Source: Nelumbo lutea
Taxonomy: Eukaryota > Streptophyta > Magnoliopsida > Proteales > Nelumbonaceae
DNA length: 64,000 nt
Direction of reading: 5' to 3'
Assembly (NCBI GenBank): GCA_022828595.1
Contig: JAKGHH010000001.1
Span: 74,086,401-74,150,400 of the forward strand
The notes under the pieces were generated by a model. The model made no database searches and had not been told where the DNA came from. It saw only the letters and a program-made list of their open reading frames with translations. Positions 45,089 to 55,239 of this stretch are shown piece after piece. Both the position numbers and the translations under genes were made by a program. The number at the start of each line of letters is the position of its first letter. Position 1 is the first letter of the stretch.

Positions 45089-45404
45089 GATATGATGACT
45101 TCAACAGTCTTGACTTTGTGTGTGGAGGAAGCTTTTCCACCGTGGCCAGTCAAAAACCTCATGGCCGAAATAGTGAGTTCACATCAGTGCCCCACAAGCG
45201 GGTACACCACAATGCACGACAGCATTCCAACTGTATGTTGGGAATATCTCCCGATGACAATCACAAGAGATAATGAGACATCACCGGAGATAGTTCCCAA
45301 TACATAATTGGGATGTGCTGTGGGGCATTGTGGGGTTTCCCTTGTGGGGCACTGATGTGAACTCTGAAATGGTGGAGGCATCCCAATTGTTTGACATCTC
45401 AAAT

Positions 45405-46122
45405 TAGGAGTGAGTAAATAGATAGGTTCTACCTGTAACCAACCTTGAACCAATCCTATCCGATTTATTACAGGGTAGAGTTTGATTACAAATTCTTGGA
45501 ACAGACCACCATCCGGTTTGGATCCAGGGTCTAGAGGTTTAACCTACCCAAACCAACATGATGAATCGGCATTGGAACTGAATTAGCTTTAAAATAAACC
45601 ACAAAATATTTTTAATGATGTGAAGATTTAAGCCAAGCACTCATGGTTATAAAAGCTATGGTCTCATTTGACCATCTAATTATTTAAGTGATTTGATCAT
45701 TTGTTTTCATCTTAACATTTGTATGTGTATAATAAATAATGCAAAAGTTAATATTTACAAAATTAAAATTATAATGACAAATTTTCAACCATATAATAAT
45801 ATATTGTGATAATCTACATATGAAATTACTCATTTTAATCAATAAAAATAATATAAGTTTTAAACTATATATTATCATTACTGAAAATCAAGTTTTTGAA
45901 GGACATGTTTCATTTTTTTTTTTCTAAAAGGGAAGAGTGAAGAAAGAACAGGTTCCACGGGTAGACCCTGAAATCGACCCCAGAACCGCCAGGGCCAGAA
46001 CTGACCTTGGAACCAACCTTCACAAGATAGGTTTTGGTTCCAAAAGCCTGAAGCCGACCCCTACAAGATAGGTTCCAGGTTCTGCCATGAAACCTAACCG
46101 TACCAACCCATGCTCATCCCTA
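45405..46122. mobile_element. hAT-like non-autonomous element
   Basis: The ends taggagtgagta and, in reverse, tagggatgagca are inverted repeats. The arms carry ataggttc...aaccaatcc and aaccaacc...gataggttcc motifs in mirror arrangement around an AT-rich middle. The 8-bp flanks match poorly, so the borders rest on the ends only. No transposase was found. Confidence 0.5.
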
Positions 46123-46942
46123 TCCAAAACTTTCCCAGGCGTGAGATTGTAAACTTGGGGGAGGCTCTCCTTTCCAATCAGACACTTTCATTCTTCACTG
46201 ACCTCACATTTTTCCTTTCTATTACTTCGTATCACCAAAATGCTTTCATTAATTCTCAATGCAACCGCAAGCTATTTTTGTACAAGGCATGCAGTTGTTG
46301 CTTGCAGCGAGAACCAGCTCTTGACAACCAAATAGCAAATTGTTCCTACAGAAAGCCAATGTCTTTGTGCTTTTTCTGTTGCTAGTATGCATTATGTACT
46401 CCACTCTCTTCACTATTGGCCATTCACCCTGAATCAGCATATATAACCCCCTCCATTTTCTCTGCCCAACAACTGTAGAGCCAGTCTCCTGGTGGAACCA
46501 GAAACAAGAGATGACTCAGGCTTAGTGCACGATTACATGCGCAAACTCTTTCTTGAATAAAGGATTTGTACTTTAGATTATATTGAAAGGTTGTAACTTG
46601 TAAGCAACACATCACAGACAACTATTATTGTTAAATGGAATTTGAAACTCAACCATTTTATACTCTTTCAAATTCCAGATTCTGGAACTATCCGGGATAG
46701 AAGAAATGCTTACCAGATGATTATCAGACTTTGACAAACCAGGTACATCCATGTAAGTCATCCTTAGGGAGGAAATACCTACTTTTCAATGCTTTCAAAT
46801 GTGCCATTGGACTCAACGTGAGGACCATGATAATATCTGAAGCTCGATAGTTAAACGGAAAAAGGCTAGTGAGTAATAAGGGGCTGTGCCGCTGTGGTGC
46901 GATTGCAATCTCAAAGCTGCTGCTGGTACAAAAAACAATTAA
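46123..46942. other. Non-repetitive spacer, no gene recognised
   Basis: Open frames of 63-91 codons (46110-46385 and both strands to 46621) show no known domain. Base composition is less AT-rich than its neighbours, so a remnant of a host gene is possible but not supported. Confidence 0.4.
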
Positions 46943-47197
46943 TGGTTCATTTAGTTTGTAGTCGGAATCGGAATAATTTATATTATTCCCATAGGAATTG
47001 GAGTGGGAATTGGAATCAGTAAAAATGAGATTTCATTCCCAAGGGGCAAGGAATGACCACTCCCTCAAATGGGGGAATGTGCCATTCCAACAAGAAAGGG
47101 AATGGGATTCCAATTCCACCTAACCAAATGGTGGGAATTGGAATAACCTATTCCGAATCCGATTCTAGATCCCTGTTCCAGCGAACCAAACAGGGCC
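46943..47197. mobile_element. Tourist-like MITE (GGGCCTGTTTGGTT type)
   Basis: This 255-bp hairpin-forming element has a left end tggttcatttagtttg and a right end, in reverse, ggccctgtttggttcg. Longer inner inverted arms share aatcggaat and ggaattgga motifs. It is flanked by TAA on both sides (46940-46942 and 47198-47200), the target duplication expected of PIF/Harbinger MITEs. Confidence 0.75.
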
Positions 47198-47627
47198 TAA
47201 AATAAATCCTCGGTTCATCGTTGCAAAAAATAAAAAATAAAAAATTAACTAAAATCCATAAGAATAAGGAGGTATTTTGAAAAATTAATCCATAATAACA
47301 AGGGCGGAAAACACTAACCTAGTCAATCAACAGAATCGAATGACAGATTCAAACCAATGAGAAATTCCTTTGTTGATTGTGATGTAGTTGTTGTCGCTTT
47401 CTTATTATTCTTCATCTTTCAATGGGGAAAGAGATTTGGATTCCTCTCTTCATTTGAAAAAACATGTATATATAAGTTGGGATCACCTACCAACAAAACA
47501 AGTTCCAACACCCTGTTCATTTCATCCAACACCGTACATCTTGTTATGAAACTAGGGCCCACCATAAAAGTGGGACCTGTTATGTATGAGATGTGTAATG
47601 TTAGATGTAGTGATAGGGTGTTTGAAC

Positions 47628-48135
47628 TAAACTTGTTCACGGGCTGGGTGGCCTAACGGGCCGGCCCGGCTTGGCCCGGCCCGACCCCTCGGACGGGCTT
47701 GAATAAGCTTTTTAGCCCGTAGGCTTAACCTCGGGCCAAAAAGCCCAGTCTGCATAAAATTCGAGTCGGGCTCGGGCTTTGCCAAAATAGCTCGGCCCGA
47801 CCTGACCTATAGTTAAACCTAAGTAAACCCGGCCCGACCTATAGTTAAACCTAAGTAAAAACCCTATGTGATGCCCATTTGAATAGATTTTTTGATTTGA
47901 GAAGGTCGTTGATTCACTTGTAGGCCCATTATTCATTTAAATAGGGGAAAAACATCTGAATTCAAATAGATAATGTCTATTGAATAGGGAAAATTTTGAT
48001 TTTCTTTTATTAGGTCAGGCTTCGGGCTCGGGCTTGGGCTTCGAGCTTTTTATCAGGGCCGGGCTCGGGCCCAAGTTCTAGGCCCGTTGGTCGGGCCGAG
48101 CCCGACCCGGCCCGCCCGGCCCATGAACAGGTCTA
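47628..48135. mobile_element. Non-autonomous hAT element with perfect 8-bp TSD
   Basis: The 508-bp element has inverted ends taaacttgttcacgggc and, in reverse, tagacctgttcatgggc, flanked by the perfect duplication gtttgaac (47620-47627 and 48136-48143). Both arms are packed with ggcccg/cgggcc and ggctcggg motifs, like the subterminal zones of the larger hAT at 17311. A short internal duplication of cccgacctatagttaaacc occurs at about 47803 and 47833. No coding capacity is present; it would be mobilised in trans. Confidence 0.88.
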
Positions 48136-48143
48136 GTTTGAAC

Positions 48144-49867
48144 ATATTTTGTTGGGAGGTGATCCTGATAAAGAGGAGGATGCTTGTTTGTCAATTCGGA
48201 TTTCCTGCTAACCTCTTCCTCCTCTCTTCTCTACTAACCCACTCAAATCAGGCCACCTGTCCCTATTTGTCTAACCTCCCAATAAATGTTCAACAAACGT
48301 GAACCCTCTGTTAACTAAATTATTTTTTAGAAGGAAACCTCACTTTCTTGAAGATTTAGCAAATTTTGATTGCAGTTCTTTCTAAACTTCAATTGTACTG
48401 TTATAAAAGATGAAGATCTCTTTCTTGTCTTCAATATTTTTTTTCCGAGATATTATTAAATAGAAATCCATAATAAACACATCAAATAATTAAAAAAATG
48501 GAAATTATTTCAAAAGTTGATCCTACAATTACTAAAGATGAAGAAAATACTTTTGTTTTTCTTCAGGGAGAATAACGGTTCCTAGGGTCAGAATTTTTAA
48601 GTCCAAATTATAGCGAGAGTGAGTATTAGCTTGAAATTGATGCCAATTTGCAAGCAGACATTGGTATGTGAGGGTTTTTGACATTTTGAATATTTATAAC
48701 TCTGTAATAGAAATCAGAATTTGCATTGTGCCCATCCGTAATTTTCTGTTTGTTTTAATCTCGTGGAACTTGTTTCTAATCCACTGAAAAGAAAATTTGT
48801 CTTATTTGCAAGTGTCAGACTTGCAAAGTAGTTTTAAGTTCTAATCAGATTAGGTTTCCAATGACCATCAATATAGAGAAAAAGGGAAAATGTATGGTAT
48901 GGTAAGGTTCTATGGAGAAAAGGAAAATGTGTGGCGTGGGAAATTTCTATTTAGTTTAGATTTCCAATGACAATCAATAAAGAGAAAAGGGAAATGTGTG
49001 GCGTGGGGAATTGCAGTCTAGTTAAAATGGACTGCCACAAGCCCTCAGCTCTGCTACATTGGCTACAAATGGAGCCAACCTTCTACACTCCTCATTATGC
49101 CTCACATAGTAGAAGATGCAGAGTGCACCGTTGGAACCTCGGTCGAAGATGAGCTCAGGATACAACACATGTCCTTCAAGCAGGAATACAATGGCACTCT
49201 CGAGTTGGTATTTACCTATCTTCTTCCACATTCTCACACTCTAGCTCTCTCGTTTGCTGGTTTTTTTTTGCTCTTTTGCTTTCCAAAGTCTTTAGCTCGG
49301 CTATCAGCTCAATTTAGCCAATCACTCAAGTTTACATGCATACGTCAGTCGTCAGAGTGCTCCTTCTTAGAATCACCTTAGGGATTTTGTCCTTTTCTTC
49401 TGAATGCAGAGGGGACAAGGGAAGAGAGTGGGGAGAGAAGAAGGGGAGAGAAACCAGAGACTGAGGTGGAGGGGGAAGTCTGAGAATGGAGAGAGTGGGG
49501 GTTCAAGCCTGAGAGGACAAGGGTAATATTGGATTTTCAAAAAATTTGTCACATGGGTCATATGCGCACAAATTGTAACGAGCATTAACCGATGTTAATC
49601 ACAGGGGAAGAATTAGTCAATTGTTAGAAACAGTAAGTGTAAGATATACTTAGTAAATTAATTAAATCACAAGGATAGCTTAAAAAATTTATCCTAAGTT
49701 ATAACAAAGGAATTTCTCGAGTCCTGATCTAATAGGCGCAACGTTGTAAAACACAATAAATCAAAAGTTGATTTGATTTTAATCTTTTTCAAGAATATAT
49801 AAGATGTAAGTATTGTTAAAGGACAAGTGTTAAAAATATTTCCAATCAAGGTTCATAGTATCAATAG
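48144..49867. other. Upstream spacer; possible exon-like block at 49020-49210
   Basis: A direct duplication of about 100 bp is visible (ttccaatgaccatcaatata at 48857 and ttccaatgacaatcaataaa at 48962). From 49020 to 49205 a more GC-rich block has an open + frame ending at gagttg/gtattt, which could be an exon with a donor. I recognise no domain. A GA-rich stretch follows at 49400-49510. Confidence 0.35.
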
Positions 49868-50270
49868 TAGGGGTGTTAATAAGACTGGATTTAGTCCAAT
49901 CTGATCCAGTCCAATGTGAGTCCATTATAAATAGATCAAGTCCAATCCAATTCAATGAATATTTTGGACCAATTCAATTCAATATCTAGACCATCCAATC
50001 TGTTCAAATTCGTTTTGATTTCGATTGGTTTTAATCTAAACCTGGTGGATTGACACCTATATTCTTATCTTATATCAATGGACCAGATATTGGCTTAATC
50101 CAACCCAATTTAATATAAATTTATTATAGATGGACCAGGTCCAATCTAATCTAATAAATATTTTGGACTGGATTGGTCCAATCCAATATGTATTGTTGGT
50201 CCGTCCAATCCATTCAATTTGATTTTGGACTGAACGGGGTCTAATCTAAAACTTATCCATTAACACCCTT
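49868..50270. mobile_element. hAT-like non-autonomous element
   Basis: The left end taggggtgttaat and the right end, in reverse, taagggtgttaat form inverted repeats. The flanks atcaatag and atcgatac agree at six of eight bases. The interior consists of aatccaatccaatt-like arms repeated in both orientations. No ORF. Confidence 0.6.
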
Positions 50271-50868
50271 ATCGATACATATTGGCCTGTATCGGCCGAT
50301 ACATAGAGCTTCCCGATACTACAGGGTTGTATCGGGTCAGATCATTTTTTATTTTTGAAAAAAAAATAATAAAACACAAAAAAAGCACCGACAATCGATA
50401 TTTAGAACGTTGCTTCCAATTGCTTATAGTGTGTGTGCCTACATGATCGATCCGGATTGGTTCATCTGTATTCGTTATGTTGATGGGCTAATTGTATGCT
50501 TTTTTAAATTTATGAGGGAAGTTTTTGTTAGAATCAAAACCGAAGAAAGTTTTTATAATTGTAGAAAACTCGGGGAGGGTTTAATGCTGTTCCCTAAGGC
50601 TTAACGCCTTAACCCATTACAAGAGTTAATGTTAACCCATTATACTGTTCCTTCCTCCTGACTCTGACCGGTGACTGTGTGGTAAGGATTGGAAGCGATG
50701 ACATATATATATGATTTTTCTCGTTGCTGGTCAAGTGGTCATATGTATAACGCGTGGAGATAAGGGTCTTCATGACACAATTAATAATTCGATTCCTTTG
50801 ACTTTACCACTCAAGCTGCGTTATATACTCGTACAAAACACAGCATAGTAAATAAAAGATCATAAGCA
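50271..50868 (+). promoter_or_regulatory. Upstream region of the hydroperoxide lyase gene
   Basis: There is no recognised gene. A TATA-like tatata at 50822-50827 lies 42 bp before the ATG, which would leave a very short leader. Another (at)-rich candidate lies at 50703-50712. A short ORF at 50410-50604 has no domain. The real start site cannot be fixed from sequence. Confidence 0.3.
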
Positions 50869-52444
50869 ATGGCAATGACGATGTTGAAGATGATGACTCC
50901 ACCGCCGGCATCCTCCATGCCCTCGCTAACTCCAACGCATCCGGTGCCGCAGATCAGAACAATTCCCGGCACCCATGGCTTGCCGTTGATCGGCCCTCTG
51001 TCGGACCGTTTGGACTACTTTTGGTTCCAAGGTTCCGAGACGTTTTTCCGCAAACGAATGGAGAAATACAAGAGCACTGTCTTTCGTACTAACATTCCTC
51101 CGACCTTCCCTTTCTTCCCATCCGTGAACCCGAATGTCATCGCCGTCCTCGACTGCAAATCTTTCTCCCACCTCTTTGACATGGACCTCGTCGACAAGAA
51201 AAATGTCCTTGTTGGTGATTTCATGCCTAGTATTAGCTTCACCGGCAACATTCGCGTCAGTGTGTATCTCGATCCGTCGGAATCCAAACACGCTCTGGTT
51301 TGTTAATTAGTTAATTTTCAGAGTTACGGCCCTTAATTTGAAATACATTTTTGCAATTGGATCATTTGGCAGCTGACAAACACCAAACAATATAATTATT
51401 GTCTTCACTCAGGTCAAGAACTTTGCCACTGACATCCTCAAAAGGAGCTCCGGCATCTGGGCCTCCGAGTTCGTCTCTAACCTCGACGTCATGTGGAATA
51501 CCATCGAGAAGGATATCACGGCGAAGGGGAGTGCAAGTTTCCCTGTACCATTGCAGCGGTGCATTTTTCGGTTTCTCACCAAGTGCCTGGTTGGAGCCGA
51601 CACGTCAAACTCACCTGAAATCGCCGATAATGGGTTTGCCATGCTGGATGCATGGTTGGCGCTTCAGCTCCTCCCGACTGTGAAGATTGGAATTTTGCAG
51701 CCTCTGGAGGAGATTTTTCTCCACTCTTTTGCTTACCCATTCTTCTTGGTCAAAGGATCTTACCAGAAACTCTACGACTTCGTAAAGAAAGAAGGGAGGG
51801 AGGTGATAGAAAGAGGTGAGACACAGTTCCAACTGGGTGAAGAAGAAACCATTCACAACTTACTCTTCGTCCTAGGTTTCAACGCCTTCGGTGGCTTCTC
51901 GGTTTTCTTCCCTTCTCTGATAACCACCCTTGGGAGTGGTAAAACAGGGTTACAAGATAAGCTAAGACAGGAGGTGAGGGAAAAGGTTGGGTCGTCGTCA
52001 CTCGATTTTGACTCGGTGAGGGAAATGGAACTCGTCCAATCATTTGTTTACGAGACACTCCGGTACAACCCACCGGTTCCTCTGCAATTTGCCCGAGCTA
52101 GGAAGGATTTCATACTGAGTTCGTATGACTCGTCCTACGAAATCAAGAAGGGTGAGCTCCTGTGTGGATACCAACTACTGGCCATGAGAGATCCAAAAGT
52201 GTTCGATGAGCCGGAGACATTTCAACCAGAACGGTTTACAAAAGAGAAAGGGCAACAGCTTCTGAACTATCTCTACTGGTCCAATGGACCGCAGACGGGC
52301 TCACCCAGCACGTCCAATAAGCAATGTGCAGCCAAGGACCATGTGGTTGTGACGGCGTGCCTGTTCTTAGCGGACTTGTTTCTGAGGTACGACTCGTTCA
52401 CCACCGATGGCTCCTCCATCACAGCCGTTGAGAAGGCAAAATAA
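50869..52444 (+). CDS. HPL: Fatty acid hydroperoxide lyase, CYP74B type (two exons)
   Basis: Exon 1 is 50869-51297 and exon 2 is 51413-52444, joined across a 115-bp GT-AG intron in phase 0. The predicted protein is 486 residues, a normal length for the family. Motifs: IPGTHGLPLIGPLSDRLDYF near the N-terminus, YKSTVFRTNIPPTFPFF, LDCKSFSHLFDMDLVDKK, the CYP74 catalytic-Asn segment FNAFGG (299-304), ExxR as ETLR (357-360), PERF, and the heme loop NGPQTGSP...NKQCAAKD with Cys 448. NGPQTG and CAAKD are typical of CYP74B hydroperoxide lyases rather than allene oxide synthases. The enzyme cleaves 13-hydroperoxides of linoleic/linolenic acid to C6 aldehydes (green leaf volatiles) and a C12 oxo acid, without oxygen or reductase, at plastid membranes. 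No stops or frameshifts are seen. Transposons lie on both sides. Confidence 0.93.
51298..51412 (+). other. Intron of the hydroperoxide lyase gene
   Basis: The donor is ctg/gtttgt and the acceptor cactcag/gtc. Splicing joins ...SESKHAL to VKNFATDILKRSS, as the family requires. Without splicing a stop occurs nine bases past the donor. Confidence 0.85.
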
Positions 52445-52517
52445 GGGTGAGGACTGAGGAGGCATTCTCAATTTCTCATCTCAAGATGGGTGTGCCCTTT
52501 TTTTTTTTATTTGTCCA

Positions 52518-52523
52518 AATAAA
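52518..52523 (+). terminator. Likely poly(A) signal of the hydroperoxide lyase gene
   Basis: aataaa lies 74 bp after the stop codon, downstream of a T-rich run (52498-52509). Confidence 0.5.
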
Positions 52524-52772
52524 ATCATTGTACCGGTCCATGGCATATGCCTTTTCTTTATTTCAAAGCATCGATAGAATATGCTCAATAGTCAATATAT
52601 GGGGTTTATCTTAGTGCTCTCTGCACTCAGAAATAGAATCTACTCCCACGTGCGAACACCCATTTTTAATAATTAATTATTAATTATTAATTAATTACAG
52701 TAATTAATAGTATAATTATATTATTAATTATACTGTAATAATAATTACTGATTATTATAATAATTTAATAAA

Positions 52773-52860
52773 AAGAAATTATCCAAAACCCACCGTCAGT
52801 TTTTCCAAAGTCTATTCATCACTACTTTTCAAAACGTCAAAAACTCATACCAGTAACTTC
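52773..52860 (+). repeat. Left terminal inverted repeat of the Pack-MULE
   Basis: It aligns with the reverse complement of 54590-54679: tccaaaaccca, tcagtttttcc, and cgtcaaaaactca in the same order and spacing. The arms have diverged by substitutions and small gaps. Confidence 0.7.
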
Positions 52861-52959
52861 GCTAACGAATATCATTAATTTATCACTTTACCTTTTATTA
52901 TTTTCGGCCCATTTTGCAATACCAAAATTACCCCCGTCATTATTCAACCCAAAAACCAA

Positions 52960-53230
52960 GCATTAGCCGCTGCTTTCTTCCCTTTTGTTTGAGATTGAAG
53001 AACAGGATGAGTCTCTGAGAAGAAGAACAGTCCACAACTTCTGAGAAGAAGAACTCTCGTACCTTCGTCTGATAAGAAGAACGGCCGGGTGCATATCAAG
53101 ACTGTTCCCTTCGTCTGAGGAGAAGAAGAGCAGTCCGAATACAGTCCGCAATTTCTCACCGGCCGCTGCTTCTCTCATCGTCTAAGAAGAAGAACCGTCG
53201 GATTACTGCCTCTCTCATCGACATTCGGAA
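52960..53230. repeat. GAAGAAGAAC-rich internal repeats of the Pack-MULE
   Basis: Repeats of ctgagaagaagaac and variants (about 53012, 53040, 53068, 53115, 53185) with cttcgtctga between them. The - strand ORFs here come from this low-complexity sequence. A similar pattern of short internal repeats is seen in the 14360-16002 relative. Confidence 0.6.
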
Positions 53231-53525
53231 TATTGCGTCTCCCATCTGAGAAAACCAAAAACCCTAACTGTTTGAGACAGCTTCTCACCCAAGAGCACAC
53301 CCGTGAGAACACATTCGACACAGGTATTAAATACATTTGACAGGTGTGTCCGTGTGAGCATAGGTCACCAGTGAGCAATCCCTTCCCCAGCCATCAACAA
53401 TCAAGATAAGGCATAGGGTTATGAACTCTTGTGCTTAATTAGTAGTTAAGGCTTTAAAAGATCATTAAAACATTAGAACGTATTCTTCATTCAGCTATTA
53501 TGAATTGAAGGATTAGCATCTCTGT

Positions 53526-54360
53526 TTAATTAACTAAAACGATCGATACAAAACAAGAGGCAAAAGGATGAACAATAGAAGTAAAACCCATCTCAGACTC
53601 AGAGTGTTTTTCACAGCTAGCCTCCATTCCTGTGGCAGGTAACCAATAGTCACCTACTACAAAATTAGAGACAGTGAAATCGGCTGCGTCTGTGTCATCT
53701 ATCTCATGGTAACCGGGCCAAGTAACTCTGTCTGTTGTCACTGCTCCGGGCCCTGTATTGTTGTATTCTGCGTAGTAGAGCGTGCTCAGTGCAAAGTCAC
53801 CAGACCATTCTCTCCAACCAGTGGGATCTATAAAACTATCAATGAAAGATTGCATATACACAGTCCTGGAGTATTCTTTCCATGGCCGCCCCAGATAAGA
53901 TCTTGTGGTGCCATTGCTAGAAGCCAAGTCTGGAGCTGCCATAATTTTACAGTTGTGAATGGAAATTCCGGTGTTCTGATTTGGGTCTGTTCTGCCTTGG
54001 TTCGTGAGAGCATTGAACTGGCCTTGCATCGGCAGCCGAGCATATATGTTGCAGTCTTGGAAAACAGCGGCAGTGTTTCCGAATATGAAGTCCACAGTTC
54101 CATATATATCACATTCCCTGTAGAACTGCCTAAGGGAATGGGTGTATAAGGTATCCTGGTAGCCTTCGAAGCTGCAACTGTAGAAGGTCGACATGTCTCC
54201 TCCATTCCGAACCACCACTGCCTGGTGCTTGATTGCCCCTGCAGTGTTGCGAGCCGTTATATTTATAGCGACGAACCCCTGTCCAACTACAGCTGCTTTC
54301 CCTCTGGCCTTTGCTTCAATAACCAGAGATGGACTTGCTTTCGCTGCTACGAATTTGGGT
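53526..54360 (-). pseudogene. Captured pectin methylesterase (5'-truncated catalytic domain)
   Basis: From about 54330 the - strand reads GKAAVVGQGFVAINITARNT, then IKHQAVVVRNGGDMSTFYSC, GYQDTLYTHSLRQFYRECDI, GTVDFIFGN, GRTDPNQNTGISIHNC, YLGRPWKEYSRTVYMQSF, GWREWSGDF and YWLPATGMEA. These include the active-site Gln/Asp residues (QAV, YQD, VDFIFG) and Arg (GRPW) of pectinesterases, which de-esterify cell-wall pectin. The N-terminal inhibitor-like region, signal peptide and first strands (the DGSGNFKTI part) are absent. The frame is open without stops for over 230 codons to TAA 53526. No ATG is evident at the 5' end of the homologous region. Ends diverge from the family where the transposon sequence begins, so it looks captured rather than native. 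Confidence 0.85.
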
Positions 54361-54688
54361 CCAAGAGTGAGTTGTTGTGAAGGAAGGAAAGATGATTTCT
54401 CCTCTTTCTCTCTCGCTCAGAGTACACTCTCCAGTCTCGACACTCTCGCTCATTCGGCTTGCTGTGCCATTTTGGGTGCCTAAGGGCATTTCAGTCAAAA
54501 AATTTGTTTAACAGGTTGAGTCACCATTTAGGGGCAGTTTAGTCATAAAATATTCATTTAGGCTGACGTGGACAATTTGGGTCATTCAGCTTTAACGGTT
54601 GGTGAGTTTTTGACGTTTCAAAAAGTTGTGGGTTTAAGAGAATTCGGAAAAACTGATGATGGGTTTTGGACATTTTCCCTTTAATAAA

Positions 54689-55239
54689 TATATAATTAGT
54701 GATTATATTTAATAGTTAATGTTATTATAAATAACTAGATATTTACTTTAATTTTACTTTAAATTAAAACTATAAATATTGTTATTAAAAAATACTGTTA
54801 ATAAATTTAGTAACCCAATTTTAATAATTACTGATTATTATAGTAATTTAATAAATATATAATTAGTGATTATAATTAATAATTACTGTTATTATAAATA
54901 TTGTTAAATAGATATTTAGTTAAATTAAAATTATAAATACTGTTAATAAATATAGTAATTATTGTTATATTCAAAATAATTAAAAATGTTATTAAAAGTA
55001 TTGTTAATAAATTATTTAATAAAATATTATAATTATTGACTATTACTAATAAATACTATTAATTTAATTTAATTTTGGTAATTATTAGTTTAATGAATAT
55101 TGTTAATAAATCCTATTCATAAATTTAATAATTATTGTTATATTAAAAATAACTAAATAATATTATTAAAACTATCATTAATGATTATTTAATTAAATAG
55201 TATAATTACTTACTATTATTGATAAATGTTGTTAATAAC
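54689..55239. repeat. AT-rich spacer with degenerate internal repeats
   Basis: Phrases such as ataattagtgattata and aattactgattattata recur several times, and also occur just left of the Pack-MULE (52742-52765). The element therefore inserted into this low-complexity block. No gene. Confidence 0.6.

Larger units (their letters stand above)
52773..54679 (-). mobile_element. Pack-MULE carrying a pectin methylesterase fragment
   Basis: The 1907-bp element has inverted ends: left aagaaattatccaaaaccc and right, in reverse, gggaaaatgtccaaaaccc, both followed by atcatcagtttttcc-like sequence and then, after a gap, acgtcaaaaactca. It is flanked by a perfect 9-bp duplication tttaataaa (52764-52772 and 54680-54688), the length Mutator-like transposases make. 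The duplication lies in AT-rich repeated DNA, so chance cannot be fully excluded, but the long inverted ends support it. It encodes no transposase and holds most of a pectin methylesterase domain on the - strand. A relative lacking that gene is at 14360-16002. Confidence 0.75.

Noticed and set aside
53526..54218. A native pectin methylesterase gene
   Set aside because: The N-terminal half is absent, no upstream exon is found on the - strand before the inverted end at 54679, and the fragment is enclosed by transposon ends.
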